From the NCBI RefSeq assembly GCF_000648235.2, contig NZ_AP017977.1:186001-250000 (forward strand): a DNA stretch of 64,000 bases. Reading direction: 5' to 3'. The translations under genes were made by a program, and so were the position numbers. The DNA is from Neochlamydia sp. S13. GTDB taxonomy: Bacteria > Chlamydiota > Chlamydiia > Chlamydiales > Parachlamydiaceae. This document shows positions 26,475 through 34,736 of this stretch, in pieces (the first letter of the stretch is position 1; each line of letters opens with the position of its first letter). The notes below the pieces were generated by a model. It saw only the letters and a program-made list of their open reading frames with translations. It searched no databases and had not been told where the DNA came from.

Positions 26475-26872
26475 GTTATGTCCTTAAGGTCTTCTGATAA
26501 ATTTTTAGATGATTATTCGCTAAGTAGTCATTAAGTCCATTCTTCATAACATCTTGCATAAACTATTGAAAGGCAAAAGGTATAAAATGGTAAGCGGCCA
26601 ATCGTGCAGGCTAACTAAGCCTTTGATGCTAAGCAACAAATGCAAATCAAAAAGCTTAGCAAATAGAAAAAATAGCTATTTGGGAGTATTTTTGGCGGTG
26701 TAGGTGCTCCATAAAATCTCCTCTAAAGCCCTATCTATCCTGCGATCGCTTACCATGTTGGCATGAATAATTATAGTAGATAGGTAATATTGTTGTTTGC
26801 TAAATTTTTTTAAATTAAAAAGACAATTTGTTTTGGGAATTTTTTAACTCTATTAATCAAGGATTCATTATA
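26475..26872. other. Intergenic ahead of the F-box cluster
   Basis: About 400 bp. Its right end (about 26780-26872) is repeated ahead of the third F-box copy (about 28012-28107), including GGTAATATTGTTGTTTGCTA. It probably carries the duplicated promoter. Confidence 0.5.
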
Positions 26873-27286
26873 ATGGGATGCTTTTTTTTTAACTTTAATC
26901 CTTTTAATTGTATAGATCTGCACCCTTGGCGTCTTATTACTGAGGCCCCTCCCTCAATAAAAACGATACCAGAAGAATTGATTGTGCATATTTTTTCTTT
27001 TCTCTCCCCCCAAGAGCTTGTGAATGCTCAGCAGGTATGTAAACACTGGAAAAGAATAGGAGATGAAGAGACATTGTGGAAAAGACATCATCAACAGCAT
27101 TTCAAAGACGAACCTTTACATATTAGCTTTTGTCCAAAAAAAGCTCGAACTTTTAGGAATAGTTATCTTTTTTATAGCCTGTACGAATCAATAAGACGGG
27201 AAGTTAAGCTAGAGGATGCCGCTTTGCGCGCCCATCCCGATTATAAGGGAAGAGATTTTTCCGAGATGCTGGTATTGATGAATTAA
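26873..27286 (+). CDS. Short F-box protein, tandem copy 1
   Basis: The 137-aa protein has an F-box at about residues 25-68 (TIPEELIVHIFSFLSPQEL, then Q.VCKHWKRIGDEETLWK). After the F-box only about 60 basic and aromatic residues remain, so there is no propeller or LRR domain. I choose ATG 26873, which follows AAGGA; an in-frame TTG at 26828 would add an unlikely leader. Compared with copy 2, CAA has become TAA near the 3' end, which removes the last dozen residues. By family logic it may bind host Skp1; what it recruits is unknown. Confidence 0.7.
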   Translation: MGCFFFNFNPFNCIDLHPWRLITEAPPSIKTIPEELIVHIFSFLSPQELVNAQQVCKHWKRIGDEETLWKRHHQQHFKDEPLHISFCPKKARTFRNSYLFYSLYESIRREVKLEDAALRAHPDYKGRDFSEMLVLMN

Positions 27287-27531
27287 AGTCAAAGCTTTGA
27301 TCATCAAAAGAGCTTAAGGTTGTGAGGGGAGACGGGCAAAGAGAATAATGCTGATAAGATAATCTATATAAATATCAAGAAGATCAAGTTTCATTTTTTT
27401 CTCCTCTTTTCAAAGAAAAAAATATATTCTTAGAATAATTTATTCAGCTCATCTGTGCGTAAGGTGAGTAACTTAAAAAGACAATTTGCGTTGAGAATGT
27501 TTTTAACTCTATTAATTAAGGAGTCATTATA

Positions 27532-27981
27532 ATGGGATGCTTTTTTTTTAACTTTAATCCTTTTAATTGTATAGATCTGCACCCTTGGCGTCTTATTACT
27601 GAGGCCCCTCCCTCAATAAAAACGATACCAGAAGAATTGATTGTGCATATTTTTTCTTTTCTCTCCCCCCAAGAGCTTGTGGATGCTCAGCAAGTATGTA
27701 AACGCTGGAAAAGAATAGGAGATGAAGAGACATTGTGGAAAAGACATCATCACCAGCATTTCAAAGACAAACCCTTATATATTAGCTTGTTTCTAAGAAA
27801 AGCTCGAACTTTTAGGAATAGTTATCTTTTTTATAGCCGCTGGGAATTAATAGACCGGAAAGCTAAGCTAGAGGCTGCCGCTTTGCGTGACTCTCCCGCA
27901 TATAATCCAATTTTTTCCGAGAGGCTGTTATGGATGAATCAAAGTCAAAGCTTTAATCATCAAAAGAGCTTAAGGTTGTGA
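27532..27981 (+). CDS. Short F-box protein, tandem copy 2
   Basis: This 149-aa paralogue is nearly identical to its neighbours over the N-terminal 100 residues (MGCFFFNFNPFNCIDLHPW, then the F-box) and more divergent afterwards. AAGGAG lies 9 nt before the ATG. It keeps the longest C-terminus of the three, ending NHQKSLRL. The conserved N-terminal 20 residues are aromatic and Cys-containing and could be a secretion or membrane-association signal; this is inference. Confidence 0.7.
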   Translation: MGCFFFNFNPFNCIDLHPWRLITEAPPSIKTIPEELIVHIFSFLSPQELVDAQQVCKRWKRIGDEETLWKRHHHQHFKDKPLYISLFLRKARTFRNSYLFYSRWELIDRKAKLEAAALRDSPAYNPIFSERLLWMNQSQSFNHQKSLRL

Positions 27982-28107
27982 AGGGAGGCGGGCAAAAAGA
28001 AGAATAGAGAAAATTAGGTAATATTGTTGTTTGCTAAATTTTTTTTAATTTAAAAAAACAATTTGTTTTGGGAATTTTTTAACTCTATTAATCAAGGAGT
28101 CATTATA

Positions 28108-28512
28108 ATGGGATGCTTTTTTTTTAACTTTAATCCTTTTAATTGTATAGATCTGCACCCTTGGCGTCTTATTACTGAGGCCCCTCCCTCAATAAAAACG
28201 ATACCAGAAGAATTGATTGTGCATATTTTTTCTTTTCTCTCCCCCCAAGAGCTTGTGAATGCTCAGCAGGTATGTAAACACTGGAAAAGAATAGGAGATG
28301 AAGAGACATTGTGGAAAACACATCATCAACAGCATTTCAAAGACGAACCCTTACATATTAGCTTTTGTCCAAAAAAAGCTCGAACTTTTAGGAATAGTTA
28401 TCTTTTTTATAGCCGCTGGGAATTAATAGACCGGAAAGCTAAGCTAGTGGTTGCCTCTTGGCATGCCTCTCCCGAATATAATCCATTTCTTTACCGATTT
28501 AGCGAGAATTAA
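28108..28512 (+). CDS. Short F-box protein, tandem copy 3
   Basis: The third copy has 134 aa, starting at the ATG behind AAGGAG; an in-frame TTG at 28063 is a less likely start. It resembles copy 1 in the F-box (VCKHWKRIG) and copy 2 in the following segment (SRWELIDRKAKL), a mosaic that suggests recombination between copies. The C-terminus (SPEYNPFLYRFSEN) is unique. Its 5' flank repeats that of copy 1. Confidence 0.7.
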   Translation: MGCFFFNFNPFNCIDLHPWRLITEAPPSIKTIPEELIVHIFSFLSPQELVNAQQVCKHWKRIGDEETLWKTHHQQHFKDEPLHISFCPKKARTFRNSYLFYSRWELIDRKAKLVVASWHASPEYNPFLYRFSEN

Positions 28513-29398
28513 CCTTATTGATCAGTAGCAGGCAATTGGGCGATAAATAAGCATTTAATAGGTGGGGAAGCTGGTGAACGCATATACTCTTGAAGGCTTT
28601 TGCTATCTTTAACTCTTTACCCTTGCTTGGTTATAAAGTGTTTTTAGTTGCCTAGGCAGTTTGGCTATCGACTATGGCTGTACTTAAAGCTTAGTAGAGG
28701 GGATTACTTTGAAAAAAAGCTAATTTGTCCGGATTAATGCTTTCATTGTCGTCTTAAAACCGAAGGATAGGCTAATTTCCAAGGTGGAAGATCCTGAGGA
28801 GGGTCGGTTGGCTGGCAACTTACCCTTAAAACTTAAAAGATGATATTCAACCCTTTTTCCTCTAGAGCACCTAGGGAATTAACCAGCTTTTTTTTGCATA
28901 CCGTTGATTCTAAGCCCCTGTCGCCTTATTACTACTACGTTAAATTTAAGAGGAATCAAAAAATAGCGTTTTAGATGAGTCGTGAATAGCTTGGCAAAAA
29001 GGGTAAATGGTAATCCCGACTTTGAAGTTATTTTCTAAGTAATTAATTATTAAAGGATTACATTCAAAAATTCAGACACAACATAGGGGGCTGACACGTA
29101 GTAGTATTATTTAGGTTTTTAGGAGAAGCTTTTTCTGCGAAAGGAGGCTTAAGGTTAAATGATTATATTTTAACCGATTTTAATCGCCTAAAAAAACTCT
29201 CTTACTCTTTAAACTTCTCCTCATCCATTTCCCTCTTAACGCGAACAGTAATTGGCCAAAATCAATAGAAAGAATAAAATAAGCAGCTTCATAAATTTTT
29301 TTATGTTAAAATGTACGACTGAGTTTGCTAGCCATTTAAAATTGTGGAGAATTTAGCTCGCCTTAATACGATCAAGCTTGATGGGAGAATAAATAAAA
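28513..29398. other. Intergenic, no gene seen
   Basis: Almost 900 bp between the F-box array and the dehydrogenase operon. There are no ORFs with good ribosome sites and no tRNA-like arms. The operon promoter should lie in the right part. It may be a graveyard of older genes, but I could not recognise any. Confidence 0.45.
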
Positions 29399-30475
29399 AT
29401 GGCCATTCCAACGCGTACCTATTTAAATGCCCAAGGTGAACTTTCTCCGGATTGTAAGGTAAATATTGCGGACGAGGTTTTAGTTAAAGCTTATCAAACA
29501 ATGGTTTTAACACGCCGCTTAGATGAAAGAATGATAACCCTTCAACGGCAAGGAATGATTTCCTTTGCTTTAAGCTCTTTGGGGGAGGAAGCCTGCTCTG
29601 TTGCAAGTGCTGCTGCTCTTTCATTTGAAGATTGGCTTTATCCTCAATATAGGGAAAGTGGTATTATCCTTTGGCGCGGATTCACTCCCCAGCAATATAT
29701 TCACCATATGTTTTGTAATAAAGAAGATCTTATTTTGGGAAGGCAAATGCCCAATCATTTTGGATCTCGTGCTTTAAATGTTGTACAAGTATCTTCCCCT
29801 ATTGGTACGCAAATTCCTCATGCTGCTGGCTGTGCTTATGCCATGAAAATTCAAAAAGAAAATACAGTGGCTGTAGCTTATTTTGGTGAAGGAGCCACTT
29901 CCGAAGGGGACTTTCATGTAGGCTTGAATTTTGCGGCGGTAAGAAAAGCTCCTGCGATTTTCTTTTGTCGAAATAATGGATATGCCATTTCTACGCCAGC
30001 CTCATGCCAGTTTACTAGCGATGGAGTGGCACCCCAAGTGATAGGAAGAAATGTAACGACTTATCGCGTCGATGGTAACGATTTTTTTGCTATTTATGAA
30101 GCGGTGTCCCAAGCTAGACAGGCATGCATAGAAGGTCAAGGCCCCGTTTTCATTGAAGCCATGACCTATCGCTTAGGAGCTCATTCTACTTCGGATGATC
30201 CTTCGGTTTATCGTCAAGAGAAAGAAGTTTTAGAAAAGCAACTAGCTTGTCCTATCACTCGCTTAAAGAATTTTTTGGAAAAGAAAGGTTTATGGGATGC
30301 GCAACAAGAAAAAAGTTACTTAGACTCTATTAATAAAGAAATTACAGAAGCCATCCAGGTGGCCAAAGAGACCGGTAGGCCTGCTTTACATTCTCTTATA
30401 GAAGATGTATATTTTGAAGTGCCAGCTAGCCTTGCAGCTCAGTACGAAGACATCCAATCTCTTTATCATGAATAA
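29399..30475 (+). CDS. bkdA1: Branched-chain 2-oxoacid dehydrogenase E1 alpha
   Basis: This is the thiamine-diphosphate-dependent E1 alpha subunit (358 aa), which decarboxylates branched-chain 2-oxoacids. It follows the BCKDH pattern rather than the pyruvate one: QRQGMISFALSSLGEEA, YRESGIILWRG, GRQMPNHFGS, SSPIGTQIPHAAG and the ThDP motif GEGATSEGDFH...FFCRNNGYAISTP, then GAHSTSDDPS on the phosphorylation-type loop. Followed by E1 beta and E2 on the same strand, it is the first gene of an operon. The products would be isobutyryl-, isovaleryl- or 2-methylbutyryl-CoA. A pyruvate or mixed role cannot be excluded. Confidence 0.85.
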   Translation: MAIPTRTYLNAQGELSPDCKVNIADEVLVKAYQTMVLTRRLDERMITLQRQGMISFALSSLGEEACSVASAAALSFEDWLYPQYRESGIILWRGFTPQQYIHHMFCNKEDLILGRQMPNHFGSRALNVVQVSSPIGTQIPHAAGCAYAMKIQKENTVAVAYFGEGATSEGDFHVGLNFAAVRKAPAIFFCRNNGYAISTPASCQFTSDGVAPQVIGRNVTTYRVDGNDFFAIYEAVSQARQACIEGQGPVFIEAMTYRLGAHSTSDDPSVYRQEKEVLEKQLACPITRLKNFLEKKGLWDAQQEKSYLDSINKEITEAIQVAKETGRPALHSLIEDVYFEVPASLAAQYEDIQSLYHE

Positions 30476-30504
30476 ACCACCCCATATTTGTTTAGTAGGT
30501 TAAC

Positions 30505-31482
30505 ATGGCAATCATGAATATTATCCAATCTTTAAATCACACTCTTCATCAAGAGTTTGCACGTGACTCACGTTTGCTAACTTTTGGCGAGGATGTAGGT
30601 GCCTTCGGAGGGGTCTTTCGCGTAACCACAGGCTTGCAAGAAAAATTTGGAGAAGAGCGTTGCTTTGATACTCCTTTGGCAGAGGCTGGCATCATAGGTT
30701 TTGGCATAGGCATTGCACAAAAAGGCCTTAAGCCTATCTGCGAAATTCAATTTGCCGATTATATCTATCCAGCTTTTGACCAGATTGTCAACGAGATGGC
30801 TAAGATGCGCTATCGCACGGGTAACCAGTACAGCAGCGCAATGGTTATACGCACTCCTTATGGAGGAGGGATTCATGGAGGACATTACCACTCTCAATCG
30901 CCAGAGGCTTTCTTCCTCCATATTCCTGGCCTGGTGGTAGCAGTAGTTTCTTCTCCTTATGATGCTAAAGGATTGCTTGCTTCTGCTATTCGCTCCAATG
31001 ATCCTGTCCTTTTATTAGAACCCAAAAGGATTTACCGCTCTTTAAAGCAAGAAGTACCCGAAGAAGAATATTTAATTCCTTTTGGCCAAGCCCATGTGGA
31101 ACGTACAGGTAGGGACATAACCTTGATTGGCTGGGGAGCACAGCATCATCAAAATAAGCAGGCGGCAGAGGAGCTGGCCCAGCAAGAAAACATTGAGGTA
31201 GAAGTTATAAACCTACGTACTTTAAATCCTTTAGATATTCACACCTTGGTAGCATCAGTCAATAAGACAGGTCGCTGCGTTGTTTGTCATGAAGCGCCTT
31301 TAACTCAAGGTTTTGGTGCCGAGCTCTCGGCGTTGATTCATGAGCGTTGCTTACTAAAACTTCAAGCACCTGTTAAACGTTGCTGCGGCTTAGATACGCC
31401 TTTTCCTCATACTTTAGAGAAAGAATATCTGCCTGATACTCCTCGCGTTAAAAAGGCAATTTTAGAAACCCTTGATTACTAA
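30505..31482 (+). CDS. bkdA2: Branched-chain 2-oxoacid dehydrogenase E1 beta
   Basis: The 325-aa E1 beta subunit pairs with the gene upstream to form the alpha2-beta2 E1. Recognisable segments are TFGEDVGAFGGVFRVT, DTPLAEAGIIGFGIGIA, EIQFADYIYPAFDQIVNE and YHSQSPEAFF, which is close to BCKDH E1 beta, and a C-terminal transketolase domain (HEAPLTQGFGAEL). The gap after E1 alpha is 29 bp. AGG lies 6 nt before the ATG. Confidence 0.87.
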   Translation: MAIMNIIQSLNHTLHQEFARDSRLLTFGEDVGAFGGVFRVTTGLQEKFGEERCFDTPLAEAGIIGFGIGIAQKGLKPICEIQFADYIYPAFDQIVNEMAKMRYRTGNQYSSAMVIRTPYGGGIHGGHYHSQSPEAFFLHIPGLVVAVVSSPYDAKGLLASAIRSNDPVLLLEPKRIYRSLKQEVPEEEYLIPFGQAHVERTGRDITLIGWGAQHHQNKQAAEELAQQENIEVEVINLRTLNPLDIHTLVASVNKTGRCVVCHEAPLTQGFGAELSALIHERCLLKLQAPVKRCCGLDTPFPHTLEKEYLPDTPRVKKAILETLDY

Positions 31483-31494
31483 ACGGAAGACTCC

Positions 31495-32721
31495 ATGGCT
31501 AAAATTCATACCGTAACCTTGCCTGATATTGGGGAAGGGGTTATCGAAGGAGAAGTGGTTGAATGGCTTAAAGATATCCAGGATACCGTCCTGCAAGATG
31601 AAGCTGTCGTAATTGTAATGACTGATAAAGCTACTGTAGAACTTCCTTCCCCTTATCCTGGAAAAGTCGTCAAACATTACTATAAGCCTGGAGAGATATC
31701 GATTAAAGGAAAACCTCTTTACGATATAGAATTACTTGAAGGGCATACAGCAGTGCCCCCGCCTCAGTCTAGGCTTAAAGAAAATTCTCTCCCTAAGCCT
31801 TGTCCTTTGTCCCCACTTGCTCCTAGCCATACCGCTGCCTCTGCTCTTGCACCTGAATCGTCAGATGTTTTAGCTCTGCCTTCTACAAGGAAATTAGCTC
31901 AAGAAATGGGAATTGATATCTCTCAGATTCAGGGAACGGGCAAAGCAGGCCGCGTAAGACCAGAAGATTTACGTCAATATGTTCGACCCTCGCTCAAGGA
32001 AAATTTAGATACCAATGTTCTTCGTCTTGAAGGAGATAAAGAGCTTCCTATCATAGGTATTAAAAATTTAATGTACCAGAAAATGGTAGAATCTAAACGT
32101 AAAATTCCTCATTTTTCTTATTTTGAAAAAGCTGAGGCGACAAGGCTTGTGCGTTTACGCCAAAAATTTAAAGAAGAGGGGGCTAAGAAGAATATTCAAG
32201 TCACTTATATGCCTTTTCTGCTTAAAGCTTTAAGTTTAACTTTAAATAAATTTCCTCAGTTTAATAGTTCGGTGGATCAACATAAGCTGATCATTCATCA
32301 GCATCATCATATAGGCATTGCCATGGCATCGCCCTTGGGATTAATTGTACCGGTACTTAAAAATGTTCAAGCTCTTTCTTTAATCGATTTGATTTATGCT
32401 TATGAAGAACTTAAAAACAAAGCTAATACCAATAAGCTTCAGCCGAGTGAGATGAAAGAAGGGACTATTACTATCAGTAACTTTGGAGTCTTAGGGGATG
32501 GGGGGCTATGGGCAACGCCTATCATCAATTATCCTGAAGTAGCTATCTTAGCCGTTAATCGTATTCAAAAACAGCCATGGGCTTGTAATGATCAAGTAGT
32601 GCTCAGGGATGTTCTCAATTTATCATGGAGCTTTGACCATAGGATCATAGATGGCGATCAAGCGGCAGCCTTTTCTCATTATTATGCTCATCTTATCAAA
32701 AATCCAGCTCCTTTATTGTAA
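31495..32721 (+). CDS. bkdB: 2-oxoacid dehydrogenase E2 (dihydrolipoamide acyltransferase)
   Basis: The E2 core moves the acyl group from E1 to CoA. Domains in order: a lipoyl domain (1-80) with the lipoylated Lys45 in TDKATVEL; a Pro/Ala/Ser-rich linker (about 85-120); a peripheral-subunit-binding domain (about 125-165, PSTRKLAQEMGIDISQIQGT); and a catalytic domain ending in SWSFDHRIIDGD, with the catalytic His and Asp. At 408 aa it has one lipoyl domain. GGAAG precedes the ATG. No E3 gene is next to it, so lipoamide dehydrogenase must be encoded elsewhere. Confidence 0.88.
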   Translation: MAKIHTVTLPDIGEGVIEGEVVEWLKDIQDTVLQDEAVVIVMTDKATVELPSPYPGKVVKHYYKPGEISIKGKPLYDIELLEGHTAVPPPQSRLKENSLPKPCPLSPLAPSHTAASALAPESSDVLALPSTRKLAQEMGIDISQIQGTGKAGRVRPEDLRQYVRPSLKENLDTNVLRLEGDKELPIIGIKNLMYQKMVESKRKIPHFSYFEKAEATRLVRLRQKFKEEGAKKNIQVTYMPFLLKALSLTLNKFPQFNSSVDQHKLIIHQHHHIGIAMASPLGLIVPVLKNVQALSLIDLIYAYEELKNKANTNKLQPSEMKEGTITISNFGVLGDGGLWATPIINYPEVAILAVNRIQKQPWACNDQVVLRDVLNLSWSFDHRIIDGDQAAAFSHYYAHLIKNPAPLL

Positions 32722-32725
32722 AAAT

Positions 32726-32768
32726 AGCTATCCTAAATTTAACAAAAAATTAAGAATGGCTTTTTTTC
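32726..32768 (+). terminator. Probable terminator of the dehydrogenase operon
   Basis: An imperfect 14-bp stem (AGCTATCCTAAATT against AATTAAGAATGGCT, two mismatches, one G-U) ends in a run of seven or more Ts, starting 5 bp after the E2 stop. Confidence 0.6.
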
Positions 32769-32871
32769 TGGATCACTTTTCTATTGCTATTTTGCTTATT
32801 TTATTTGTAAAATTTTTTTGAGATAGCTAATGTACAATTTATAGGATAGCTTTTAATTGTGCAGGATGAGT

Positions 32872-32961
32872 ATGCCGATGGATTTTATTTTAGCGGGAGC
32901 CTTAACATTTGCCGTTTTAGCTTATTTGATATATACCCTACTTCACCCTGAAAAATTCTAA
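32872..32961 (+). CDS. kdpF: KdpF, small subunit of the K+ ATPase
   Basis: This 29-aa single-span peptide (MPMDFILAGALTFAVLAYLI, then YTLLHPEKF) lies directly before kdpA. It has KdpF's features: one hydrophobic helix and a short tail with a late Glu and Phe. KdpF stabilises the KdpFABC complex in the membrane. An in-frame ATG six bases upstream is an alternative start. Position and hydrophobicity make the call good despite the tiny size. Confidence 0.8.
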   Translation: MPMDFILAGALTFAVLAYLIYTLLHPEKF

Positions 32962-32974
32962 GAGAAGAGTACTT

Positions 32975-34666
32975 ATGTCCTATGCCGATTGGGCTACACT
33001 CCTTTTCTTTCCTGCTCTTCTCATGGTGTTAACACCTGTTCTAGGTAGATATATGGCTAAAATATTTACCGGTCAAAAAACTGCCGTGCATTTTCTCTTA
33101 GGAGGCTTAGAGCATTTATCTTATCGCGTCAGTAGCGTAGATGCAAAAAAAGAGATGAGCTGGCTTGAATATGCGACAGCTCTTTTTATTTTTAATATCA
33201 TAAGCTTTTTAGGCCTTTTTTTTCTGCAGCTTTTACAGCACCTCCTTCCTCTTAATCCTCAGCATTTTCCATCAGTTCCATGGCCATTAGCCTTTAATAC
33301 TGCGATAAGCTTTATTACTAATACTAATTGGCAAGCCTATGCAGGCGAAACCACGATGAGCTATCTGACGCAAATGCTTGGGCTGGCCGTGCACAATTTT
33401 TTGAGCGCAGCCACTGGATTGGCTACCTTATTAGCTTTAATTCGGGGCCTTGTGAGCAAAAATACTAAACACATAGGCAATTTTTGGAGCGATCTTATCC
33501 GTTCTATCGTTTATATACTGTTACCTCTTTCTATACTACTAGCCTTATTATTGGTTAGCGAAGGGGTCGTTCAAACCTTTTCTCCTTATAGTGAAGTGAC
33601 TACTTTGGAAAATTCTCAGCAAATCATTCCTCTAGGGCCAGTAGCCTCACAGGTAGCTATCAAACAGCTGGGAACAAATGGTGGAGGCTTTTTTAATGCT
33701 AATAGTGCACATCCTTTTGAAAATCCTTCCCCTGTTACCAATCTTTTTGAAATGCTTGCTATTTTGCTAATACCAACAGCTTCCGTATATGCCTATGGAA
33801 TCTTAATCGATTCTAAAAAGCATGCATGGAATCTTTTCGCTGTTATGATAGCTCTTTGGGTGGTCGGCTTAAGTATTTCCTTCTATGCGGAAAAACTCAT
33901 GGATCTTGCTATGGATGCCTCTCCTTTCCTCGAAGGAAAAGAGACCCGGCTAGGAACTAACCTTAGTCTTGTATGGGCTATGTCAACCTCAGCTACGTCA
34001 AATGGCTCAGTTAATGCTATGCTTTCTAGTCTATCCCCTCTAAGCGGAGGAATGGCTATGCTTAACATGATGCTAGGAGAGATAGTTTTTGGAGGGATAG
34101 GGGTAGGGCTATGCTCGATGATCATGTTTGCCATCCTTACAGTTTTTCTTGCAGGTCTTATGGTAGGAAGGACGCCAGTGTACTTAGGTAAAAAAATTGA
34201 GAGAAAAGAAATGCAATGGCTAATGCTAGCTATTTTAATGCCTAGCTTTCTCATCCTCATAGGGAGTGGACTTTCTTGCATACTGCCAGAAGCCCTTGCT
34301 AGCTTAGGAAGCCAGGGTCCTCATGGTTTATCAGAAATTTTATATGCTTTTTCATCGGCTGCAGGTAATAATGGTAGTGCGTTTGCTGGAATAAATGCTA
34401 ATACACTTTATTACAATCTCTTCCTGGGAATAGTCATGTTAATAAGTAGGAGTTCAATAATTTTGTCTAGCCTTGCTATAGCGGGTTTACTTGCCTCTAA
34501 AAGGGCTTCTCCTCTTTCTTCAGGGGACTTTTCCATTAGCTCTCCTTTGTTCGCTTTTTTACTTTTATGCGTGATCCTTATCGTAGGAGCTTTAACATTT
34601 TTTCCTGCATGGTCGTTAGGTCCCTTAGCGGAGCATCTTTTAATGCTTAAAGGACAGACATTTTAA
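32975..34666 (+). CDS. kdpA: Potassium-transporting ATPase subunit KdpA
   Basis: KdpA is the channel-like, K+-selecting subunit of the high-affinity KdpFABC pump. The 563-aa protein has about ten membrane segments and clear KdpA motifs: TNTNWQAY...TMSYLTQM (first selectivity loop), KQLGTNGGGFFNANSAHPFE, MSTSATSNGSVNAM and SSAAGNNGSAFAG, the last three being further pore loops. A purine-rich GAGAAGAG precedes the ATG, 13 bp after kdpF. Confidence 0.95.
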   Translation: MSYADWATLLFFPALLMVLTPVLGRYMAKIFTGQKTAVHFLLGGLEHLSYRVSSVDAKKEMSWLEYATALFIFNIISFLGLFFLQLLQHLLPLNPQHFPSVPWPLAFNTAISFITNTNWQAYAGETTMSYLTQMLGLAVHNFLSAATGLATLLALIRGLVSKNTKHIGNFWSDLIRSIVYILLPLSILLALLLVSEGVVQTFSPYSEVTTLENSQQIIPLGPVASQVAIKQLGTNGGGFFNANSAHPFENPSPVTNLFEMLAILLIPTASVYAYGILIDSKKHAWNLFAVMIALWVVGLSISFYAEKLMDLAMDASPFLEGKETRLGTNLSLVWAMSTSATSNGSVNAMLSSLSPLSGGMAMLNMMLGEIVFGGIGVGLCSMIMFAILTVFLAGLMVGRTPVYLGKKIERKEMQWLMLAILMPSFLILIGSGLSCILPEALASLGSQGPHGLSEILYAFSSAAGNNGSAFAGINANTLYYNLFLGIVMLISRSSIILSSLAIAGLLASKRASPLSSGDFSISSPLFAFLLLCVILIVGALTFFPAWSLGPLAEHLLMLKGQTF

Positions 34667-34736
34667 ATTCAGAAAAATTGATAGATGAAAATAATGTCCA
34701 ATAAGGGATCAAAACTTTAGGGATAAAGGAGATCGA

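Larger units (their letters stand above)
26780..28512 (+). repeat. Three-copy tandem array of F-box genes
   Basis: The start codons are 659 and 576 bp apart. The leader (CAATTTG...TTTTTAACTCTATTAAT...CATTATA) and the first 300 or so bases of each gene are almost identical. Divergence sits at the 3' ends. Copies 1 and 2 share the 3' flank AAGAGCTTAAGGTTGTGA, while copies 1 and 3 share the 5' flank. Confidence 0.85.
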
